Shown piece by piece: positions 56,012 to 64,000 of a stretch of 64,000 bases of DNA; the first letter of the stretch is position 1, and each line of letters begins with the position of its first letter. The position numbers and the translations under genes were made by a program. The stretch comes from Streptomyces fodineus (GTDB lineage: Bacteria; Actinomycetota; Actinomycetes; Streptomycetales; Streptomycetaceae). The notes under the pieces were generated by a model. That model was not told the origin of the DNA and ran no database searches. It worked only from the letters and a program-made list of their open reading frames with translations. The DNA is taken from NCBI RefSeq assembly GCF_001735805.1, contig NZ_CP017248.1, positions 496,001 to 560,000 of the forward strand, given 5' to 3'.

Positions 56012-57670
56012 TCAGCCCCCGGTCAGCAGCTGTCGTACGACGTACCCCGCGGAGTCCACACCGGAGCTGCCGCCCTCGACCAGCGCCGCCACCGCGATGC
56101 GGGAGTCGTAGGCGGTCAGCCAGCCGTTGGTGTGGTCGCCCTCCTCCGCGGTGCCGGTCTTGGCGCCGACGCCCGCGAGGCCGCCCAGGCGCGGAGCCGC
56201 CGTACCGCCGGTGGCGACGCCGCGCATCATCGACTGCAGATAGCCGGCCGTGCGGGCGGAGATGGGCCGGGCCGCGGCTTCCTGGTGCTGTGCCGGCAAG
56301 ATGATCGGCTGCTCGAACCCGGCGTTGCGGACGGTGGCCGCCACGGACGCCATGAACAGCGGCGTGGCGGTGACCTTGCCCTGGCCGATGAACTGGGCCG
56401 CCTGGTCGCCGCCCTGGACGTCCGGCGGGATGCTCGGGTCGGTGGTGGCGATCCCGCCGCCGATGGACCAGTTGCCCATGCCGAAGACGTTCACCGCCTC
56501 GTCGTTCAGGGCCGAGGAGTCGCCGTCGTGCACCAGGTAGTGGAAACCGTCCTTGATGAAGGAGGTGTTGCACGACACGGTGAACGCCTGGGCGAGGGAG
56601 GAGCCGGGGTTGGCCCGCACGCCGGAGTCGTTGTGGAACAGCTGGCTGTTGGCCGTCAGCGAGTCCGTGCACGGCGCCGGGCTGTTCGGGGTGAGGCCCG
56701 CCTTGTCGAAGAGGGCCGCCGAGGTGATGATCTTCATCGTGGAGCCGGGCGACTTGATGCCGTTGATGGCGATGTCGCCGTCGTCGCCCGTGTGCGCGAG
56801 CGCGAGGATGTGGCCGTTGCGCCAGTCGAGCGCCACGGTCCCGGCGGGTTTCTGCTGCAGGTGAGCGTCCTTCACCGCCTGCTCGGCCACCCTCTGCAGG
56901 CCCGCGTCGATGGTCGTCCCCACGACCGCCGGGCGGCCCTTGGTGAAGGCCTTCAGCGTCTTCACTCCCGCCCCTGAACCGTCGACCACGGCCACACCCG
57001 TTCCGGGGGTGCCGCCCGTGGGCTTGGCGTTCTTGCCGATCGTCGCCGCGATGTCCCGCAGCGACGCGAAACGGGACAGGTCGGTCTTACCGTCGCTCGC
57101 GACGACCTTTGTATCGCCCGGTTCGGCCGGCAGCTTGCCCGCGGTCAGCGACTGGCCCTCGCCGAGGCCCGGATACAGCACCGAGTTGTTCCAGTGGACC
57201 GCAAGCCGGCCGTTCGTGCTCTTCAGCACCGCCACCGCGCTCGGGTAGCTCCAGGTGCCGCCCGCGACCTGTGCGGTGACGTCGAAGGTGACCTTCGCGG
57301 CTCCCGCCGTCACCGACGAGGGTCCTGCCGCAACGATGTGATCGAACGACAGCTTCTTCAGGTGCAGGCCGTCGGTGTAGCCGCGCAGTGCCTGCGCGGC
57401 GGTGTCCGGTACGTCGGTGGCGCCGCCCGCGCCGTCCAGGTGCCGCTGGGCCCAGTTGTCCAGGAACGCACGGGTCAGCTTCAGCGCCTCGGCGTCCGAC
57501 GGGGGCGTGCTCGACAGCGCCGAGGGGTCGAAACCGCGCGCGTCCTGGGAACTGTCGTCACCCGCCGACCCGGAGGCCAGGCTGTGCAGGATGTTGTAGG
57601 TACCGATTCCCCCGAGGGCGAGCAGCGCGGTGCATGTACCGGCCAGGCCGATCTTCACAGCTCTGTTCAT
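56012..57670 (-). CDS. penicillin-binding protein, class B type with NTF2-like N-terminal domain
   Basis: Encodes 552 residues. A signal anchor (AVKIGLAGTCTALLALGGIG) is followed by an NTF2-like (MecA_N) domain of about 130 residues and a small linker. The transpeptidase domain has all three motifs: SPGSTMKI with the active serine, SCNTS as SxN, and KTGTAEEGDHTNGW as KTG. It cross-links peptidoglycan outside the membrane. Streptomyces carry several such proteins; this one is not in a cell-division cluster. Confidence 0.93.
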   Translation of the reverse strand: MNRAVKIGLAGTCTALLALGGIGTYNILHSLASGSAGDDSSQDARGFDPSALSSTPPSDAEALKLTRAFLDNWAQRHLDGAGGATDVPDTAAQALRGYTDGLHLKKLSFDHIVAAGPSSVTAGAAKVTFDVTAQVAGGTWSYPSAVAVLKSTNGRLAVHWNNSVLYPGLGEGQSLTAGKLPAEPGDTKVVASDGKTDLSRFASLRDIAATIGKNAKPTGGTPGTGVAVVDGSGAGVKTLKAFTKGRPAVVGTTIDAGLQRVAEQAVKDAHLQQKPAGTVALDWRNGHILALAHTGDDGDIAINGIKSPGSTMKIITSAALFDKAGLTPNSPAPCTDSLTANSQLFHNDSGVRANPGSSLAQAFTVSCNTSFIKDGFHYLVHDGDSSALNDEAVNVFGMGNWSIGGGIATTDPSIPPDVQGGDQAAQFIGQGKVTATPLFMASVAATVRNAGFEQPIILPAQHQEAAARPISARTAGYLQSMMRGVATGGTAAPRLGGLAGVGAKTGTAEEGDHTNGWLTAYDSRIAVAALVEGGSSGVDSAGYVVRQLLTGG

Positions 57671-57738
57671 ACGCAGGATCGTATGGATGTTCCATGGACG
57701 TGTGTGCCGATCTTCGGTAGATCGTTATCGGAACGTCA

Positions 57739-59100
57739 ATGGAGGCGACGCGCCGAGATCTGCACCCCCACCGTTTTCGGTGCGTTGTGCACGGCCGGGT
57801 CCAGGACCACCGCCCCGAGTTCGGTAGCGGCTGGGGCACCTGCCGGCTGCCGGTCGGGCATCTCACCCTCGACCCGGTGGGCACCGTCACCGCCGTGGAC
57901 TGGCGGCTGAGCCTGTGGAACGCCGAACCGACCGGCACCGTCACGACGACCGCCGGCTACACCGCCTCCCTGGACCACCCGGACCGCCGACGACGGCACC
58001 GCGCAGGTGGTCCAGCCCCTCACCGGCGGCGGCCGGACCGTGACCTGCCACCGCCGCACCGGGGACGGCCTCCTGCTCAGCCTCGGTCACAGCTTCCCCT
58101 CCTCCTCGGCCGCCGAGGCCGACTCGCCGCGCAACCTCCGGCGCGCACCCTCGTACGGCGTCCTACGGCGACGCCACACCAACTGGTGGCACGCGTTCTA
58201 CCGGAAGAGCTTCGTGTCGTTCCCGGACCAGCGGCTGCAGCGCTTCCACTGGATCCAGCTCTACAAGGTGGCCCTCCGCCAGCCGTGCGGGCGGCCCTGT
58301 GAGGGCCACCTCCACGGTGCGGCAGAACCAGGAACAGCGAACCGCCAACGTGCCCACCGCCTACCGCCCGGACAGCTCCGGCATCGGCCGCAGCTCCGAC
58401 ATGTTCGCCGACCGTGCCGCGGGGGAACCGGGTACCGGTGCCGAGACCGGCGACCTCACCTGGGCGCTGCACAACGTGTGGCTGTCCTACCGGCACTCCA
58501 TGGACAAGGCGTTGCTCCGCGACACGATCTACCCGGTGCTGCGCCGGGCGGTCAACTGCTGCCTGCACTTCCTCAACCCCGGGCAGCGACGGCCGCCTCC
58601 ACCTGCCGAGCACACTCTCACCCGAATACCCCGTCGTGCCCCCGCAGGACACCAACTACGACCTGGCCCTGATCCGCTGGGGTTGCCAGACGCTCATCGA
58701 GTCGGCACAACTGCTGGGTATCGACGACGAGTTGAGGCCGCGCTGGCAGGAGGTGCTGGCCCGGCTCACACCGTATCCGGCCGACGGCAACGGCTTCATG
58801 ATCGGCGCCGACACCCCGTACGCGCAGTCCCACCGGAACTACTCGCATCCGCTGATGGTGTACCCGCTCCACCTTGTCACCTGGGACCAGCCCGAAAGCC
58901 GGGACCTGGTCACGAAGCCAGTGGCCCGCTGGTACGCGCTGACCGGAGCCCAGCGGGGCCACAGCTACACCGGTGCCGCCTCGATCTACGCGACGACCGG
59001 CGACGGCGAGCGTGGGGCCTGCCGTAGACCTCGGGCGAGGAGAAGCGCACCGACATCACCGTCCGCGTTCCCGCAGGCGGTGCTGTCGCCTATACGACCG
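57739..59100 (+). pseudogene. GH95-like glycoside hydrolase, heavily decayed
   Basis: Pieces of one large secreted-type glycosidase lie in order but in three frames. Piece 1 (frame of 57739) has LPVGHLTLDPVGTVTAVDWR. Piece 2 (58007 on) has TNWWHAFYRKSFVSFPDQRL. Piece 3 (about 58299 on) has NVPTAYRPDSSGIGRSSDMF and GAETGDLTWALHNVWLSYRH. Piece 4 (58596 on) has LHLPSTLSPEYPVVPPQDTN, YDLALIRWGCQTLIESAQLL and SYTGAASIYATTGDGER. A final scrap reads TDITVRVPAGGAVAY. Several hundred residues are missing between pieces. The pattern fits GH95-type (alpha-fucosidase or galactosidase) proteins. Nothing functional is expected. Confidence 0.75.
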
Positions 59101-59656
59101 AGGTCACGGCCTTGAGTTCGGCCAGGGACTCCCGGGTCAGCTGCTGCATCGTGCGTTCCTCGTCCGGCGCGATCCAGCGCTCGAAGGTCACCTTGAAGAC
59201 GGCGACCGCCGCCTCGGCGGCCAGGCTCGCGGTCGGCTCCGCGACACCGCGGCCGCGCAGGGTGCCCGTGAGCGCGGCCGTCATCGAGGCGAGCTTGATC
59301 AGCTCGCGCTCCTGGAGTTCCGCGTTCGCCGTGATCACGGCCTGCCGCCGGCGCGCGAACTCCCGCCGGTCGGCGAACATCTCGGCGACGGCGTCCAGCC
59401 CGACCGTCAGCGCGTCGAGCGGCGCGGCGGACTCCGGGGCGCCGGCGACCGCCCGCACGAACAGCTCCTCCAGTTCACCGGCGCCGGCGAAGAGCACCTC
59501 GCGCTTGTCGGCGTAGTGCCGGAAGAAGGTCCGCTCCGTGAGCCCGGCCCGCTTGGCGATCTCCGCCACGGTGGTCTGTTCGTACCCGTGCTCGGCGTAG
59601 AGCGCCAGTGCGGCCTTGGCCAGGCGTCCGCGCGCGTCCGGCTCCCATCTACCCAT
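59090..59656 (-). CDS. TetR/AcrR family transcriptional regulator
   Basis: Encodes 188 residues (MGRWEPDARGRLAKAALALY, then GYEQTTVAEIAKRAGLTERT and FFRHYADKREVLF). This is a classic TetR start with a C-terminal domain of the TetR_C family. The divergent NAD-dependent epimerase gene is the expected target; two direct repeats lie between them. Confidence 0.92.
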   Translation of the reverse strand: MGRWEPDARGRLAKAALALYAEHGYEQTTVAEIAKRAGLTERTFFRHYADKREVLFAGAGELEELFVRAVAGAPESAAPLDALTVGLDAVAEMFADRREFARRRQAVITANAELQERELIKLASMTAALTGTLRGRGVAEPTASLAAEAAVAVFKVTFERWIAPDEERTMQQLTRESLAELKAVTSVV

Positions 59657-59672
59657 ACGAAGATCTTACGTG

Positions 59673-59727
59673 ATGACAGGTGCTGACATCGGGTGTACCG
59701 TCTATGACAGTGACTGACATCGAGTGT
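59673..59727. promoter_or_regulatory. pair of 24-bp direct repeats
   Basis: ATGACAGGTGCTGACATCGG plus GTGT (59673-59696) and ATGACAGTGACTGACATCGA plus GTGT (59704-59727) match at 20 of 24 positions, 31 bp apart (about three helical turns). They lie between the TetR gene and the divergent epimerase gene and are likely regulator sites. Confidence 0.65.
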
Positions 59728-59739
59728 TTGGGGTCTCCC

Positions 59740-60663
59740 ATGCGTATCTTCATCACCGGCGCCTCCGGCTGGATCGGCTCCGCCGTCGTGCCCGAACTGA
59801 TAGAGGCCGGGCACCAGGTCGCCGGGCTCGCCCGTTCCGACGCCTCCGCCGCCGTGCTCACCGCGGCGGGCGCGGAGGTCGTCCGCGGCACGGTCGACGA
59901 CCTCGACGTGCTGCGGGACGCGGCCGCCGCGTCGGACGGGGTGATCCATCTCGCCTTCAAGCACGACATCGCCTTCACCGGCGATTTCCAGGGAGCCGCC
60001 GAGGCCGACCGCCGCGCCGTCGACGTCTTGGGCGAGGCGCTCGCCGGCAGCGACCGGCCCTTCGTCCTCGCCTCGGGCCTCGCCGGCCTGACGCTCGGGC
60101 GGGCGGCGACCGAGCGGGACATGCCCACGGTCGACGGCTCACCGATCTCGATCCGGTCGACCACCGCACAGCAGGTACTCTCTTTCGCCTCCCGCGGTAT
60201 CCGCTCCTCCGTGGTGCGGCTCTCCCCCACCTGCCACGGCGAGGGAGACAACGGTTTCATGGCGATGCTGGTCTCCCTCGCCCGCGAAAAGGGCGTCTCC
60301 GGCTACATCGGCGACGGCGCCAACCGCTGGCCGGCCGTGCACCGCCTGGACGCCGCTCATCTGTTCCGCCTGGCGGTCGAAAAGGCCCCGGCCGGCTCGG
60401 TGCTGCACGGCGTCGCGGAGGAGGGCGTCGCGATCCGTGACGTCGCCGAGGCGATCGGCCGGCACCTCGACATGCCGGTGGTCTCCCTGACACCCGAGGC
60501 CGCCGCCGAGCACTTCGGCTGGCTGGCCGGCTTCTTCGGCCTCGACCTCCCGGCGTCGAACACCCTGACCCGCGAGTTGCTGGGCTGGCACCCGACCCAC
60601 CCGGATCTCCTCGCGGACCTCGACAAGGGGCACTACTTCAACGCCCCTGCCACCAGCGCCTGA
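59740..60663 (+). CDS. NAD(P)-dependent epimerase/dehydratase family (extended SDR-like) protein
   Basis: Encodes 307 residues from ATG 59740 (MRIFITGASGWIGSAVVPEL). The Rossmann motif TGASGWIGSAV is clear, followed by AGLARSDASAAVL and VDDLDVLRDAAAASDGVIHL. The usual YxxxK catalytic pair is not evident at the expected place, where the sequence is SIRSTTAQQVLSF, so it may be an atypical (NmrA-like) reductase. WPAVHRLDAAHLFRLAVEKA and ELLGWHPTHPDLLADLDKGH are typical of actinobacterial members. A TetR gene is divergent. Confidence 0.88.
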   Translation: MRIFITGASGWIGSAVVPELIEAGHQVAGLARSDASAAVLTAAGAEVVRGTVDDLDVLRDAAAASDGVIHLAFKHDIAFTGDFQGAAEADRRAVDVLGEALAGSDRPFVLASGLAGLTLGRAATERDMPTVDGSPISIRSTTAQQVLSFASRGIRSSVVRLSPTCHGEGDNGFMAMLVSLAREKGVSGYIGDGANRWPAVHRLDAAHLFRLAVEKAPAGSVLHGVAEEGVAIRDVAEAIGRHLDMPVVSLTPEAAAEHFGWLAGFFGLDLPASNTLTRELLGWHPTHPDLLADLDKGHYFNAPATSA

Positions 60664-60670
60664 TGGGACC

Positions 60671-60711
60671 CCCGGCTGGAGGCCGCAGCGAGCAGACCGC
60701 CTCCAGCCGGG
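60671..60711. terminator. strong bidirectional hairpin terminator
   Basis: CCCGGCTGGAGGC (60671-60683) and GCCTCCAGCCGGG (60699-60711) are perfect 13-bp arms with a 15-nt loop. It lies between convergent genes ending at 60663 and 60741 and can end both. Confidence 0.8.
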
Positions 60712-60740
60712 TCCGCCGGAAGGGGCCGGCGCCGGGTCTG

Positions 60741-61740
60741 CTACGGCTGGGTGGGGACGATCGCCACTTCGCCGGGCTCGGCGCCACGGCCGTAGACGCC
60801 GATCGCCGGGGAACCGGTCCCTGCGACGGCGGCCCAGGCGTCGCCCACCGGCAGGAACTCGAACTCGGCCGGGCCCTCGCCCACTCGGATGCCGATCCTC
60901 GTCGCCCATGCGAGCCGCGGATCGAGCCGGCCGGCCTCGCGGTATCCCTCCTCGGCCCGGTTCCCGTCGGAGCCCGGAGGGAACGCCTGGTGCAGGGCGC
61001 CCGCGAGACTGTCGAGGCGGGCATGGGTGAGAACCTCCGCGGTCCCGTGCTCACCGTACCGGTCGGCGACGGGCCGCCAGGTGGATACGACGACGGTGGC
61101 ACCCTCGTCCGTACGATGCCCGTGGCTCACGTACCACAAGGGCCGGTCCGGCCTGCCTGCCTGCCTGCCTGCCTGCGACGGTGCCCCGGCCTTCGAGCCA
61201 ACGCGCCTCGACCCCGTGCGCCAGGCCATGGGCGGGGAAGTCCCGTCCCTCGCCCGGAAGTTCGGGCATCAGGACGAGCCCCCTCAATTCGGCCAGGCGA
61301 GGAAGTGCGTAGGCCCGGTCCCCGTCGTCGAGCCGGCCCACATGGCCGCCGAGCATGCGCCGCAACACCCAGGCGCCCTCGGCCCTGTACTCCGGAGCGA
61401 GCCGGGCCGGCGCGCAGGCGCCGTCGATGTTGTCCGGCTCCTCGCCATAGCCCCGGTACTCGTTGACGACGAGCCGCAGGCTGCCCATGGCACCGAGCAG
61501 GTGGTCCCCGCCGAGGGCGGCGCGCAGGCGTGCGGCTTCGATGCGTCGGGCGGAACCGGGATGGTGGTTGTCCGTGAAGACGAGCGCGAGACGCCGGGCG
61601 GCCTCGTCGGCGTACCGCGGCCCCTGGGCGATCAGGCGCCGGGCCCCTTCGAGTATCGCGTCGGTGTCGACCCGCCACTCGGTGGCGAGCAGCCGCCGGG
61701 CCTCACGGACGTCCGCGGAGTCGTCCGGTTCCCCGTGCAT
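60741..61740 (-). CDS. hypothetical protein split by an AGGC repeat (candidate phase-variable gene)
   Basis: Read from ATG 61740 (MHGEPDDSADVREARRLLAT), the protein continues through ALGGDHLLGAMGSLRLVVNE and HGLAHGVEARWLEGRGTV to the repeat. It then shifts into another frame that ends after 229 residues. Beyond the repeat, a different frame continues as PDRPLWYVSHGHRTDEGATV, DSLAGALHQAFPPGSDGNRA and GDAWAAVAGTGSPAIGVYG to 60741. The N-part suggests a helical all-alpha domain; the C-part suggests a beta-rich domain. I recognise no family. With five AGGC units the two halves form one protein of about 332 residues. Its start lies 2-4 nt after the stop of the upstream P-loop kinase, so they are coupled. 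Confidence 0.75.
61151..61174. repeat. tetranucleotide repeat, six GCCT (AGGC on the coding strand)
   Basis: Six perfect tandem copies of GCCT at 61151-61174 followed by GC; on the coding strand AGGC x6. It lies at about codons 189-196 of the host gene. Repeat number modulo 3 decides the frame: six units put the halves out of frame, five (or two, or eight) would rejoin them. Confidence 0.95.
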
Positions 61741-61744
61741 CACG

Positions 61745-62281
61745 TCAGAAGTGCCGGGGCGGCAGGCCGGCCAGCCCGGTGTCGCGCATGATGTGGTCGA
61801 CCGTCTCCGCCACGGAACTGCCGGCCCCCAGCACCGTCTCCACTCCCCCGGGCAGCAGGTCCCGCCGCCGGTACCAGTCCCGCAGGTCGGCCTCGCTCAC
61901 CTGGCCGGCGATCGGCTTGGTCGCGTGCCGGGCGAGGGTCTCGTCGAGCGGCACGTCGAGGTAGTAGCCGTGGGTCGGGCCCCGGTGGTCGGCGCGCAGC
62001 CTGGCGAGCATGTCGCCGTAGCGGTCGGCGTACAGGATGCCCTCCACGACCACGTGATAGCCGGCGTCCAGGGCATAGCGGGCGACGGTGTCGATCAGTC
62101 CGATGTTCGCCGCTCCGGGCCGGTCCCGTTCGCGCAGCACGATCCGGCGCAGGTTGTCCTGCTCCACCAGGGCCAGCCCACGGCCGAACCGGTCACGCAT
62201 CCCGGCCGCGACGGACGACTTGCCCGAGGCGCTGTTGCCTCGCAGCACCACCAGCCGGGTCTGTTCGGTACCGACTCTCAT
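61745..62281 (-). CDS. P-loop kinase-like AAA_33 ATPase
   Basis: Encodes 178 residues from ATG 62281 (MRVGTEQTRLVVLRGNSASG). Walker A is GNSASGKSS. The segments GLALVEQDNLRRIVLRERDR, ARYALDAGYHVVVEGILYAD and GYYLDVPLDETLARHATKPI resemble kinases of the zeta-toxin/chloramphenicol phosphotransferase/Cpt-like fold that modify small molecules. Its stop is directly before the start of the repeat-containing gene, so they share a transcript. A motif related to the epimerase direct repeats lies at 62424-62437, upstream. Confidence 0.85.
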   Translation of the reverse strand: MRVGTEQTRLVVLRGNSASGKSSVAAGMRDRFGRGLALVEQDNLRRIVLRERDRPGAANIGLIDTVARYALDAGYHVVVEGILYADRYGDMLARLRADHRGPTHGYYLDVPLDETLARHATKPIAGQVSEADLRDWYRRRDLLPGGVETVLGAGSSVAETVDHIMRDTGLAGLPPRHF

Positions 62282-62445
62282 CCGCCGCAGCGTACCGCTC
62301 CGCGCAGGGTCAAGGCAGCTTGGCCAACTCGTGGGCCGACGGCTCCAGCACGCGCGGTGAACAGGGCAACGGAGGCCGGGCGATGGCGAGTTCGGCACCC
62401 GAGTCCGGTGAGCACGTCAGGAGCTGACACCGAGTGTGGCGGCGT

Positions 62446-63168
62446 CTAGAGCTTCTCGGCGTCGAGGTGAGTCAGGTAGGCGTTGAGACGTGTGGCCGCG
62501 TGCAGCATGGCGAGGCCCTGCGCGGTGAGCTTTCGCTGCCAGGCGTCCAGGGAGGCGGCGAGTGCGTCCGTGCCGCCGGCCGTGCGGATCTGCTGGACCA
62601 CGGTGGCGATGTGGTCGAGGAGATAGCCCCCGCGTCGCAGGAGGTGCGCCAGCTCGGCGTCGCGGATGTCGTCGGCGCGGAAGACGCGGTAGCCGGTGGC
62701 CGGGTCCCGGGAAGGGGTGACGATGCCGGCGCTCTCCCAGTTGCGCAGGGTCGCCGGAGTGACACCGAGTTGGTGCGCGAGCTCGCCGACGGTGCGGGTC
62801 CCGGGATCAGGCGCGCGATCCGGGGCAGCCCCGGACTCGGCCGTCAGGTGGTTCACGGCTGTGCGCACGGCGTCGAGGGTGTCCCGGTCGCGCAGCAGTT
62901 GGCTGTGAGCTCGGTCGATGGCGGTCAGGGCCGTGTCGAGTGCGTCCCGGTGGAGTGCGGTCATGATCTGGCCGGCGGCCGCATAGCCGTACGCCGGGAC
63001 GAGCGCGAGGTAGGCGCGGAGCGCCGCCGCGTGCACGTCGGTGTAGATCCGGTAGCCGCTGTCGGTGCGCTCGGCAGGCGGGATGAATCCGTGCCGCTCG
63101 TAGTTGCGCACCGCCTGGGTCGAGATGCCGTGCTCGCGCGCGAGGTCGGTCGGTCGCAAGGTGCTCAC
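62446..63168 (-). CDS. MerR-family regulator with two HTH domains
   Basis: Encodes 240 residues from GTG 63168 (STLRPTDLAREHGISTQAVR). The first MerR HTH has NYERHGFIPPAERTDSGYRI. A second unit begins RTVGELAHQLGVTPATLRNW, then ESAGIVTPSRDPATGYRVFR. Two MerR DNA-binding domains in one chain are found in some actinobacterial TipA/EreA-type regulators. A longer start at 63273 would overlap the divergent gene, so 63168 is preferred. It probably controls the adjacent erythromycin-esterase-like gene. Confidence 0.9.
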   Translation of the reverse strand: MSTLRPTDLAREHGISTQAVRNYERHGFIPPAERTDSGYRIYTDVHAAALRAYLALVPAYGYAAAGQIMTALHRDALDTALTAIDRAHSQLLRDRDTLDAVRTAVNHLTAESGAAPDRAPDPGTRTVGELAHQLGVTPATLRNWESAGIVTPSRDPATGYRVFRADDIRDAELAHLLRRGGYLLDHIATVVQQIRTAGGTDALAASLDAWQRKLTAQGLAMLHAATRLNAYLTHLDAEKL

Positions 63169-63236
63169 CGGTTGAGACTTTATCGCAGGTCTGATCGCTG
63201 AGGACAGCTTCTTTGCCCGCCGAACTCCTCCAAAAG

Positions 63237-63268
63237 CCTCAATCGACCTTTCAAGGATACGATTGAGG
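63237..63268. promoter_or_regulatory. nested inverted repeat, likely MerR operator
   Basis: CCTCAATCG (63237-63245) and CGATTGAGG (63260-63268) are perfect 9-bp arms, with CCTTtcAAGG paired inside the 14-bp spacer. The repeat lies in the divergent promoter region, just 3 nt before ATG 63272, and near a TACGAT -10-like sequence, as expected for a MerR-type site. Confidence 0.7.
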
Positions 63269-63271
63269 TCC

Positions 63272-64000
63272 ATGAGTCAGGACGTTCGAGACCTCGTCAC
63301 CCCGTCATGCGACCTGTTGGCTCTCGGTGAGCCGACACATCAGGAACCGGCCTTCGGACGCGTCCGGAACGAGCTGTTCGCCCAGCTGGCCGAACGCGGT
63401 TTTCGGTCCATCGCCCTGGAGACCGACCGCGTGGCCGCGCTCGCCGTGAACGACTACGTCCAGGGCGGAACCGGAAGCCTCGACACGGTCATGCGCGAGG
63501 GCTTCTCCCACGGATTCGGAGATCAGGAGCCCAACAGGCGGCTGGTCAGCTGGATGCGCGAGCACAACCGGAACCGGCCGCCAAAGGAACGCCTGGCCTT
63601 CCACGGCTTCGACGCGCCGACGGAGAACACCTGCGCCCCCAGCCCACGGCCGTACCTGGAACACGCCCGCGACTACCTGCGACTGGACCTCGACGTCGCG
63701 GGCCTCACCGGCGACGACACACGCTGGAGCCGACCGGAGGCGGTCCTGGACGCCGCCATGTCCCCCGGCGCCACGACCGAGGCCGGGCGACTGCGCGTGC
63801 TCGCGGACGACATGCTCACCGCGCTCTACAGCCGCGCCCCGGAGCTGATCACGGCAACCTCCCGCGAGGCGTGGTTCAGGGCCAGGACCCATCTCACCGC
63901 CGGCCTCGGCCTGTTGCGCTACCACAAGCAGTCGTCGCTGCCCCTCGAACCGAATCCCCGGATCGCGGGCCTGCTCGCCACCCGGGACGCGCTCATGGCC
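63272..64000 (+). CDS. erythromycin-esterase-like protein, 5' part (runs off the window)
   Basis: At least 243 residues from ATG 63272 (MSQDVRDLVTPSCDLLALGE), with GAGG just upstream. The hallmark of the EreA/EreB-like family is LALGEPTHQEPAF, with the catalytic-type histidine in GEPTH, followed by LAERGFRSIALETDRVAALA. Further on are FSHGFGDQEPNRRLVSWMRE and LAFHGFDAPTENTCAPSPRP. Family members hydrolyse macrolides or act on other substrates in antibiotic producers. It is divergent from a MerR regulator with an operator between them, so it may be inducible. The 3' end lies outside the window. Confidence 0.9.
   Translation, partial: MSQDVRDLVTPSCDLLALGEPTHQEPAFGRVRNELFAQLAERGFRSIALETDRVAALAVNDYVQGGTGSLDTVMREGFSHGFGDQEPNRRLVSWMREHNRNRPPKERLAFHGFDAPTENTCAPSPRPYLEHARDYLRLDLDVAGLTGDDTRWSRPEAVLDAAMSPGATTEAGRLRVLADDMLTALYSRAPELITATSREAWFRARTHLTAGLGLLRYHKQSSLPLEPNPRIAGLLATRDALMA

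Overview
The window is high-GC actinobacterial DNA, almost certainly a Streptomyces chromosome. GTG and TTG starts, GGAGG-type ribosome binding sites, many TetR, WYL, AraC and MerR regulators, a SpoIIE-type phosphatase, a DasR-like site before a chitinase and an ArgR-like box before argG all fit. Several housekeeping-type genes look like second copies (dnaK-grpE without dnaJ or hspR, argS, argG, type I GAPDH, htpG). At least ten genes are broken or reduced to remnants. Together this suggests an accessory or arm region; that is inference.

Layout. 0-5.8 kb: a TerD-like stress protein, a small PH-like protein, a frameshifted alpha/beta hydrolase, a methyltransferase divergent from a TetR regulator, and a small acidic protein. 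5.8-12 kb: a methyltransferase and TetR gene sharing two tandem 18-bp palindromes, an MFS drug exporter, and a 924-residue multi-sensor PP2C phosphatase/ATPase. 12-19 kb: CtaG, a nitrate reductase/sulfite reductase flavoprotein fusion gene that has lost its middle, a secreted lamin-tail protein, a secreted phosphodiesterase, a TetR gene, and a collapsed cupin/hydrolase remnant. 19-25 kb: dnaK-grpE, small genes, a methyltransferase-like protein, and an MBL-fold protein lacking the canonical metal motif. 25-31 kb: argS, then a same-strand set (WYL regulator, DauR-like regulator, D-threonine aldolase/D-serine dehydratase family enzyme) divergent from an amino-acid permease. 31-38 kb: htpG, DUF1330, a SnoaL-like protein, GH19 chitinase, GatB/YqeY and a membrane protein. 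38-45 kb: an NCS1 permease, a deacetylase lipoprotein, and a complete ABC transporter/two-component pair. 45-49 kb: hydroxyquinol-type dioxygenase and maleylacetate reductase (frameshifted), flanked by an AraC regulator and a TauE exporter. 49-57.7 kb: fatty acid desaturase, GAPDH, a GlxA-type regulator, argG, DUF427, a double YCII protein and a penicillin-binding protein. 57.7-64 kb: a heavily decayed GH95-like glycosidase, a TetR/NAD-epimerase pair, a gene interrupted by six AGGC repeats coupled to a P-loop kinase, and a MerR regulator divergent from an erythromycin-esterase-like gene that runs off the window.

The strongest unusual signal is the AGGC tetranucleotide tract at 61151-61174. 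It sits inside a gene whose two halves are in different frames, and loss of exactly one unit would rejoin them. This is the arrangement of a phase-variable gene and is rarely considered in Streptomyces. Second is the concentration of internally deleted genes (nitrate reductase fusion, cupin/hydrolase, GH95 glycosidase), which may mark active decay or an assembly artefact.
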